In this document: positions 1 to 4,161 of the stretch, one piece after another
How positions within the stretch are numbered: the first letter of the stretch is position 1
How the letters are laid out: every line of letters begins with the position of its first letter
From: Candidatus Competibacteraceae bacterium
GTDB lineage: Bacteria > Pseudomonadota > Gammaproteobacteria > Competibacterales > Competibacteraceae
Assembly: GCA_020445005.1 (NCBI GenBank)
Contig: JAGRHM010000761.1
Coordinates: 1-5,838, forward strand
Reading direction: 5' to 3'
DNA: 5,838 nucleotides
Notes under the pieces: generated by a model
Seen by the model: the letters and a program-made list of their open reading frames with translations, nothing else
The model's database searches: none
Told to the model about the DNA's origin: nothing
Program-made: the position numbers and the translations under genes

Positions 1-713
1 TTGAACAGCGCCCAGGATTTCCGGTCGGCGTCTTCCCGGTAACGCTCGTCGCCAAAGACGGTGAAAGCATGGGGCGCGCCGCTGTAGACGGCGATTTCGT
101 AAGGAACATTTGCAGCTTCCAGTTCTTTGGCGAGGGTGGCTACGTCGTCCATGGTAATGGCAGTGTCAGCACCGCCATGCATGATCAGAATAGGGCTGCG
201 GGTTTTGGCGTAGTTTTGGCCTTCTGGAGTTTGCAAGCCACCGTGAAAGCTAGCGAAACCTTTGAGATTCGCGCCGGAACGGGCCAGTTCCAGTACTGCT
301 GCGCCGCCGAAGCAGTAGCCCATAGCGACCGCGTTGTCGGGATTAGCGCCGTTGGCTTTGGCGGTTTCCAGCGCGCCCAACATCAGAGCGTGCATTTTTT
401 CGCGATCTTTGTACAACTCGCCGGTATGCTGGCGCTTGTCGGCCATGTCGGTCGGGCGCACGCCTTTGCCAAACAGGTCGGCGGCAAAGACCGCGTAGCC
501 TTTTTCAGCCAGCATGTTGGCGCGTTTGACTTCATAATCGGTCAGGCCATCCCAGTCGTGAATCATCAGGATGAGCGGTGCATCTTTGCTAGGGCTGATG
601 TAATAGCCTTCGTAGGGTTGGCCATTGACCTCATAGGTCACGGTTTTTCCAGTGGCGCCCACGGCTATAAAGGGCATCAGGCTCAGGATCATCGTAGCAA
701 TCCAGTTTCGCAT
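1..713 (-). CDS. Exported dienelactone hydrolase family protein (3' end off the left edge)
   Basis: Reading the minus strand from ATG at 713 gives 237 residues, still open at the window edge. It is an alpha/beta hydrolase of the dienelactone hydrolase (DLH) family. The family triad is visible: nucleophile Cys134 in GYCFGG, Asp183 in HGGADTAI and His215 in GAPHAFTVF. The oxyanion-side motif IHDWDGL is at 51-57. Residues 1-20 (MRNWIATMILSLMPFIAVGA) look like a signal peptide ending in VGA, so the protein probably acts in the periplasm; classical DLH of chloroaromatic breakdown is cytoplasmic. The substrate cannot be read from sequence, and these exported paralogues are generally uncharacterised. 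Family members are usually about 240-260 residues, so only the last 10-25 are missing. The Shine-Dalgarno is weak, but the ATG is well supported by the signal peptide directly after it. The gene is divergent from fcl. Confidence 0.93.
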   Translation of the reverse strand, partial: MRNWIATMILSLMPFIAVGATGKTVTYEVNGQPYEGYYISPSKDAPLILMIHDWDGLTDYEVKRANMLAEKGYAVFAADLFGKGVRPTDMADKRQHTGELYKDREKMHALMLGALETAKANGANPDNAVAMGYCFGGAAVLELARSGANLKGFASFHGGLQTPEGQNYAKTRSPILIMHGGADTAITMDDVATLAKELEAANVPYEIAVYSGAPHAFTVFGDERYREDADRKSWALF

Positions 714-981
714 GGTTTGAGTGCTCTGTTGGGGGTAAGGACGCTCCGGCGGACTGCCGGCTTTCGTTCAAGACCGTTTCCAATTCGGGGAGGTTCCATT
801 GGCCGACAATGCCTTCGCGGCGATTAACACCAGCGGGGCAGGTGGGTAGAGGTAAGAGCGGGCTAATGATGATTTGCCTCCCTAACGATTCGGCGGTGCG
901 GTCGGTCAACTGTTCCCGCTGCGCCTAGCGCCGGAACTGAACGACGCTATCGACCTCATCATCTGGTTCAATGCTGAAGCC
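714..981. other. Divergent intergenic region, no supported gene
   Basis: This 268-base gap separates the start codons of the DLH gene (minus) and fcl (plus), so promoters for both should lie here, but I see no convincing -35/-10 pair. Two short plus-strand open stretches share the fcl frame. Bases 739-849 end with ADNAFAAINTSGAGG and a stop. Bases 886-981 run straight into the fcl ATG and read [17 protein letters not shown]. Neither has a start signal or a domain I recognise. They may be remnants of displaced genes. Confidence 0.5.
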
Positions 982-2025
982 ATGACAATTTCTTACGACG
1001 CTAAAATCTATGTCGCCGGTCATCGCGGCCTGGTCGGTTCCGCGCTGGTGCGCGCTCTGCGCGCGCAGGGTTATCACAACCTGGTGTTGCGCACCCACGC
1101 TGAACTCGATCTACTCGATCAGGTTGCCACCACCCGCTTCTTCGCCGAGGAACGCCCCAAGGTGGTGTTCCTCGCGGCGGCTAAAGTCGGCGGCATCTAC
1201 GCCAACAACGTCTATCGCGCCCAGTTCATTTATGAAAACCTGATGGTGCAAGTTAACGTCTTTGAGCAGGCGTATCGCAACGGCGTCCAGCGACTGATCT
1301 TTCTCGGCAGCTCGTGTATTTATCCGCAGTTGGCCCCCCAGCCGATCCAGGAAAACGCCTTGCTTACCGGACCGTTGGAGCCAACCAATTCACCCTATGC
1401 AGTGGCCAAAATCGCCGGGGTGGAAATGTGCGATGCCTATAACCGGCAATACGGTACGTCGTTCGTTCCGGTCATGCCGACGAATCTCTACGGAACCAGC
1501 GACAATTTCGACCTGCAAAATTCTCATGTCTTGCCGGCGCTGATCCGCAAGTTTCACCTGGCAAAACTTGCCCAGGCCAGCGACTGGGCTGGCATCGCCC
1601 GCGACGCCGCCCGGTTCGGCCCTATCCCCGAGGACATTCAGCAGGCCTTGGGCATCCCTCCGCACGCGCCGACTCCACCGCGCGTCCTGCTCTGGGGTAG
1701 CGGCGCACCCCGGCGGGAGTTCATGCATGTCGATGACATGGCTGTCGCTTGCATTCACGTTGGCCTGCACACTGATTCAACCGCCCTAGTGAATATCGGT
1801 ATCGGCGCGGACGTGACCATCCGCGAATTGGCCGAACAGATTGCGCAGGTGGTTGGCTATACCGGCGAGATTGCGTTCGATCTGACGAAACCCGATGGCG
1901 CGCCCCAAAAGTTGTTCGATGTCTCTCGCCTGGCCGACTTGGGCTGGCGCGCGCGGATCGACCTGCCCACCGGCCTCAAAACCACCTATGCCTGGTATGT
2001 CGCGGAAAGCGCAGCGGCAAGTTGA
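982..2025 (+). CDS. fcl: GDP-L-fucose synthase (GDP-4-keto-6-deoxymannose 3,5-epimerase/4-reductase)
   Basis: This 347-residue NAD(P)-dependent SDR-superfamily enzyme converts GDP-4-keto-6-deoxy-D-mannose to GDP-L-fucose by 3,5-epimerisation and NADPH reduction, supplying fucose for surface polysaccharide. The Rossmann motif GHRGLVG is at 13-19. The active site is complete: Ser111 and Cys112 in SSCIYP, the YxxxK pair Tyr139/Lys143 in YAVAK, and His182 in NSHVLPAL, matching the Ser/Cys/Tyr/Lys/His set known from E. coli Fcl. Later family blocks are [17 protein letters not shown] (238-254) and KPDGAPQKL (303-311). Residues about 193-233 are some 30 longer than the matching loop in the 321-residue E. 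coli enzyme, which explains the greater length. The ATG is chosen because the conserved N-terminus begins right there, although no Shine-Dalgarno is visible and the frame stays open back to 886. The usual partner gmd (GDP-mannose 4,6-dehydratase) is not in the window. Confidence 0.96.
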   Translation: MTISYDAKIYVAGHRGLVGSALVRALRAQGYHNLVLRTHAELDLLDQVATTRFFAEERPKVVFLAAAKVGGIYANNVYRAQFIYENLMVQVNVFEQAYRNGVQRLIFLGSSCIYPQLAPQPIQENALLTGPLEPTNSPYAVAKIAGVEMCDAYNRQYGTSFVPVMPTNLYGTSDNFDLQNSHVLPALIRKFHLAKLAQASDWAGIARDAARFGPIPEDIQQALGIPPHAPTPPRVLLWGSGAPRREFMHVDDMAVACIHVGLHTDSTALVNIGIGADVTIRELAEQIAQVVGYTGEIAFDLTKPDGAPQKLFDVSRLADLGWRARIDLPTGLKTTYAWYVAESAAAS

Positions 2026-2027
2026 GG

Positions 2028-2195
2028 AACGGATTTATCCCGGCAACTGGCTCTGTAGTTTTGGAAGGACCGTTTTCCGGGCGCGAGGTGGAATTATTGA
2101 GCGAGAATGGTGAGCGACGGGCGCGAGTCCTGCTGGAACTGTTCGGGCGAGCACACGCGATTGATCTGCCTGTAGATCTGTTGGTTCCGGTGTGA
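2028..2195 (+). pseudogene. C-terminal KOW-domain fragment of a NusG/RfaH-type antiterminator
   Basis: In the +3 frame, overlapping no other gene, the DNA after the fcl stop encodes 55 residues ending in TGA at 2193-2195. The core reads GSVVLEGPFSGREVEL, then RARVLLELFGRAHAIDLPV and DLLVPV. This is the pattern of a NusG-family C-terminal domain: a KOW motif (V-x-V-x-x-G-P-F-x-G) followed by the RfaH-like strand 'VLLELLGR' and a terminal 'LVPV'. RfaH-type paralogues relieve polarity in long polysaccharide operons and bind ribosomal protein S10 through this domain. The NGN domain that contacts RNA polymerase, normally about 100 residues upstream, is absent; those bases are fcl coding sequence in another frame. 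No start codon with a ribosome site is evident, so the left boundary is nominal. It is best read as a deletion remnant. That it belongs to RfaH rather than NusG proper is an inference from the LLELFGR string. Confidence 0.72.
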
Positions 2196-2251
2196 GGGCC
2201 TGAGTTTAGCTTATCTTACCGGGCCATTATGATTCTTTAAGCCAGGGGATC
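2196..2251. other. Short junction between two gene remnants, with an 8-base direct repeat
   Basis: This non-coding spacer lies between the antiterminator fragment on the plus strand and the ABC ATPase fragment on the minus strand. ATCTTACC occurs at 2213-2220 and again at 2249-2256, 36 bases apart in the same orientation. No stem with a T tract is visible, so no terminator is called. The recombination joint must lie in or near this stretch, since both flanking fragments lose homology towards it. The repeat could also be chance. Confidence 0.35.
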
Positions 2252-2407
2252 TTACCATCTATCAGTTCCGCCTGCGCCGTTGGGACCGATGATGGCGTAG
2301 ATCAGGCGTTCTGGGGTCTGGAAGCTGACGCCCGTCAGGGCCATGACGCCGCCGAAGCTTTGCTCGAGGGCGTCTACGATTAGTAGAGACGGAAATGGTT
2401 TAGTCAT
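2252..2407 (-). pseudogene. N-terminal fragment of a LivG-like ABC transporter ATPase
   Basis: The minus strand from ATG at 2407 encodes 51 residues to a TAA at 2254-2252. Residues 12-46 match the start of branched-chain amino acid type ABC ATPases (LivG group): DALEQSFGGVMALTGVSF, then IYAIIGPNGAG. The Walker A motif should continue with Lys-Thr/Ser (GPNGAGKT), but after GPNGAG the frame reads GTDRW and stops. The catalytic lysine and about 200 further residues (Q-loop, signature, Walker B, H-loop) are lost, so it cannot bind ATP. The first codons overlap the last eight bases of the AT-rich coiled-coil gene upstream (ATGACTAA), resembling translational coupling, yet no separate ribosome site is visible. 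I infer a gene remnant brought to its position by the same rearrangement that truncated the neighbouring antiterminator. Confidence 0.75.
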
Positions 2408-3263
2408 TAACTATGGATATCTTGAAATATTCTTTTTTAAATTCTTCAAAGCTTTTTATTTTTTCATAAAAATTAAAAGCAGTAACGCCGCTATAGTTTG
2501 AGTTTCTGGGCTCTCTTCGATCCAGGGAAATATCTAAGTCAGCGTGATCCTGATTGCCTTTCAATCTTATCAGTAAGTTAAGAATTGCTCCGGTTTTTTT
2601 GTAAATAGAATAAGAACTTTCCAGAATATCTCTTTGGCTAACAGAAATGTTTGTTTTAAAATTTTTGTTAATTTCAGAGCGTTCTTCTTTATAGAGTTGA
2701 TCGTTGATATTGATATTTTGAATTTTCCAATAGGTTGTTTTTACATCATCTGCATGTTCAATCTTGGCAACTGTTTGTTGAGAAGCGGATGGGGGCTGAT
2801 CTATTGAAGATTTTGGCTTGTCAATGGTATTTTCTTTGACTTGTTGTTCTTCATTCATGGTTTGTGCTTCGCGCAAAATATTCAGCAGGTTATTTGCTAG
2901 ACGTAAATTTTCTTCAAGGTCATTTTTTTCCTTTACGATAGCCTCTATTCTTATGCGTATATTTTCCACATCGGCGCGAATTTCTATAATTTGAATCTTA
3001 TATTTTTCCGAGTCTGCCAATTTAGCCAGTTTTTGCTCCTGCTCTTCCAATTGCATTTGCACATTATAGGCTTTTTCCTGACGCGCTTTTGCTTTCGCCA
3101 GTCGCTTTTCCAGATCAGCTACGCGATTCTGCAGTTCCTGCAAATTGGTTTGAGCGTATCCATTTTGAGTTGAATGGATTAACGATATACTCACTAAGAA
3201 AATGAAAAAAAAGAAAAGCGGAAACCGAACGGTTACGCGAACAATTGGATGTTTCATAGGCAA
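2400..3263 (-). CDS. Secreted or membrane-anchored coiled-coil protein of unknown function
   Basis: I do not recognise the family of this 287-residue protein. A basic start (KHPIVRVTVR) and a hydrophobic stretch (FPLFFFFIFLVSISLI, about 15-30) form a signal peptide or signal anchor, with possible cleavage near GYA-Q at 35-38. Residues about 40-135 are Leu/Glu/Lys/Gln-rich heptad-like sequence, beginning LQELQNRVADLEKRL, and should form a long coiled coil. A Ser/Pro/Gln linker follows (about 148-165), then a C-terminal domain of about 115 residues (TTYWKIQNI to the end) with mixed predicted strands and helices. The upstream AGGAG at 3272-3276 is 8 bases from TTG (3263) and 14 from the in-frame ATG (3257); TTG fits better, but ATG is possible and removes only two residues. 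The gene is markedly AT-rich against its surroundings, which suggests horizontal transfer. It follows the kinase and RCC1 genes on the same strand. Confidence 0.85.
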   Translation of the reverse strand: MPMKHPIVRVTVRFPLFFFFIFLVSISLIHSTQNGYAQTNLQELQNRVADLEKRLAKAKARQEKAYNVQMQLEEQEQKLAKLADSEKYKIQIIEIRADVENIRIRIEAIVKEKNDLEENLRLANNLLNILREAQTMNEEQQVKENTIDKPKSSIDQPPSASQQTVAKIEHADDVKTTYWKIQNININDQLYKEERSEINKNFKTNISVSQRDILESSYSIYKKTGAILNLLIRLKGNQDHADLDISLDRREPRNSNYSGVTAFNFYEKIKSFEEFKKEYFKISIVND

Positions 3264-3270
3264 TATTCAC

Positions 3271-3276
3271 TCTCCT
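3271..3276 (-). promoter_or_regulatory. Ribosome binding site favouring a TTG start
   Basis: Read on the minus strand this is AGGAGA. It lies 8 bases before TTG at 3263 and 14 before ATG at 3257, so spacing points to the TTG codon as start of the AT-rich coiled-coil gene. Confidence 0.6.
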
Positions 3277-3316
3277 GGTAAGCTTTATAGGCTCGTTCGT
3301 TGATCGCTTTGCATCG

Positions 3317-3365
3317 GGTTCTTCGAGGCATGGGTGGCGTCGGCCACCCGAATCCTCGAAGAACC
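3317..3365. repeat. 49-base nested inverted repeat (long hairpin)
   Basis: The arms GGTTCTTCGAGG (3317-3328) and CCTCGAAGAACC (3354-3365) are perfectly complementary over 12 bases. Inside, separated by a 3/4-base internal loop, GGGTGGC (3332-3338) pairs perfectly with GCCACCC (3343-3349) around the tetraloop GTCG. The hairpin begins 7 bases beyond the stop codon of the RCC1-BACON gene, a natural terminator position, but neither strand has a following T tract (CCGATGC on the minus side, TTCTATG on the plus side). It could instead be a Rho-independent-like mRNA stabiliser, a REP-type element, or a bidirectional end-of-operon structure. If it terminates transcription, it separates the kinase-RCC1 unit from the AT-rich gene. 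Confidence 0.8.
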
Positions 3366-3372
3366 TTCTATG

Positions 3373-4106
3373 CTACTGACCCCCTCCTCCCTCAGAGGGG
3401 CCTCTTTGCACAATCCGGTGTTGATACTTGCCCAGCACGATGCTTCCGACGCGATCGGCCGGGTTGCTCTGCGGCTCGACTTGGTACGCCACCGACCCAC
3501 GCCCCTTGCCATCCCACCCTTTGGTAATCGTGATCCAGAGTACGTCACTTTGCGCCGTCCAGGCGCAGCCTGCGCGCGTGCTCACCGTCATTGCGCCGTT
3601 GCCACCCTGCGGGTAAAAGAGACTGCCCGAGGGGGGCGAGAATCTGTATTTGCATTTGGACGCGGGCGGTGGCGCAGTATCCCCCAAGTCCAGTAATCCT
3701 TCATTTTCTGGACCGTGTACTCGTACTGAGCCTGGATAACCTACGTAGAAGCCGGACTCGCCATCTCCAAACTGGCCAGAAAATTGCATCCACAGGCCCA
3801 GACGGTGCCGTGACTGTCCACCGCCACGGTGTGGAAAGCACCGGCGGCGACGGCGACGATGTTACTGAGGCCAGTGACTTGTACCGGGGTCAGTTGGTCG
3901 ATAGTCGTGCGATATCCGAACCCCAACTGGGCATCTTCATTGCGTCCCCAGGCCCAGACGGTGCCGTGACTGTCCACCGCCATGGTGTGGAAAGCACCGG
4001 CAGCGACGATTGGAGGACTGGCGGCTTGCGCTGGGCGGTTGAAGAGCAGGAGCGCTACGCACAGCAGATAAAAAACGTACTTGATACAGCACAGAGAACG
4101 GGACAT
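3373..4106 (-). pseudogene. Secreted RCC1-repeat / BACON-domain protein, split by a frameshift
   Basis: Two overlapping minus-strand frames make one protein of about 244 residues. Frame one starts at ATG 4106, preceded by AGGAGG seven bases upstream. It has a signal peptide (hydrophobic YVFYLLCVALLLF, ending AQA at 26-28) and RCC1 repeats, with VAAGAFHTMAVDSHGTVWAWG at about 34-54 and a second copy at 86-104. After CGCNF (105-109) it drifts to LASLEMASPAST and stops at 3741. Frame two resumes at once with SGQFGDGESGF, exactly the expected continuation of the RCC1 unit. It ends in a BACON-like domain (about 152-235) with KCKYRFSPPSGSL, AGCAWTAQSDVLWITIT and a GSVAYQV strand, then a Gly-rich tail. 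The shift is at the TTTT run (plus-strand AAAA 3780-3783); one extra T restores the frame. RCC1 repeats build beta-propellers; BACON domains are Ig-like and thought to bind carbohydrate or mucin. With only two to three RCC1 units a full seven-bladed propeller is impossible. Whether the shift is a real mutation, a sequencing error or regulated slippage cannot be told here. Confidence 0.82.
3794..4008 (-). repeat. Two near-identical 59-base direct repeats inside the RCC1 region, 156-base period
   Basis: Bases 3794-3852 and 3950-4008 are the same except for two positions (CAC/CAT and GGCGG/GGCAG). The 156-base spacing equals 52 codons, one RCC1 unit, and both copies encode VAAGAFHT(M/V)AVDSHGTVWA. 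The DNA between copies is not similar, so only part of the unit is conserved at nucleotide level. This indicates recent duplication or ongoing gene conversion, and makes repeat loss or gain by recombination plausible. Confidence 0.9.
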
Positions 4107-4113
4107 CGACAGA

Positions 4114-4119
4114 CCTCCT
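4114..4119 (-). promoter_or_regulatory. Ribosome binding site of the RCC1-BACON gene
   Basis: Read on the minus strand this is a perfect AGGAGG, 7 bases before ATG at 4106. It rules out the longer reading from TTG at 4130, which would place the Shine-Dalgarno inside the coding sequence. Confidence 0.85.
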
Positions 4120-4161
4120 ATAACTTTCAATAATATGAGCTTCAGTAGGGTTCTCTGCCCG

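Noticed and set aside
69..827. Long plus-strand ORF of 252 codons at the left end
   Set aside because: It is the antisense shadow of the dienelactone hydrolase, whose triad and signal peptide are clear on the minus strand; the plus reading has no recognisable domain.
631..909. Minus-strand ORF of 92 codons upstream of the DLH gene
   Set aside because: It overlaps the DLH N-terminus in another frame and has no start signal or known motif.
2213..2256. The ATCTTACC pair as a target-site duplication of a mobile element
   Set aside because: Only 28 bases lie between the copies, with no terminal inverted repeats, so an element cannot be supported.
3284..3289. TATAAA (minus strand) as a -10 box for the AT-rich gene
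   Set aside because: There is no acceptable -35 at 16-18 bases upstream, and the transcript would start almost on the ribosome site.
3317..3365. Integron attC site or CRISPR-like repeat
   Set aside because: The arms lack the GTTRRRY/RYYYAAC core pairs of attC, and there is one copy only, with no regularly spaced array.
3300..4133. Several plus-strand ORFs opposite the RCC1-BACON gene, including one of 180 codons
   Set aside because: They mirror the RCC1 repeats (the same peptide appears twice, 52 residues apart) and are antisense shadows.
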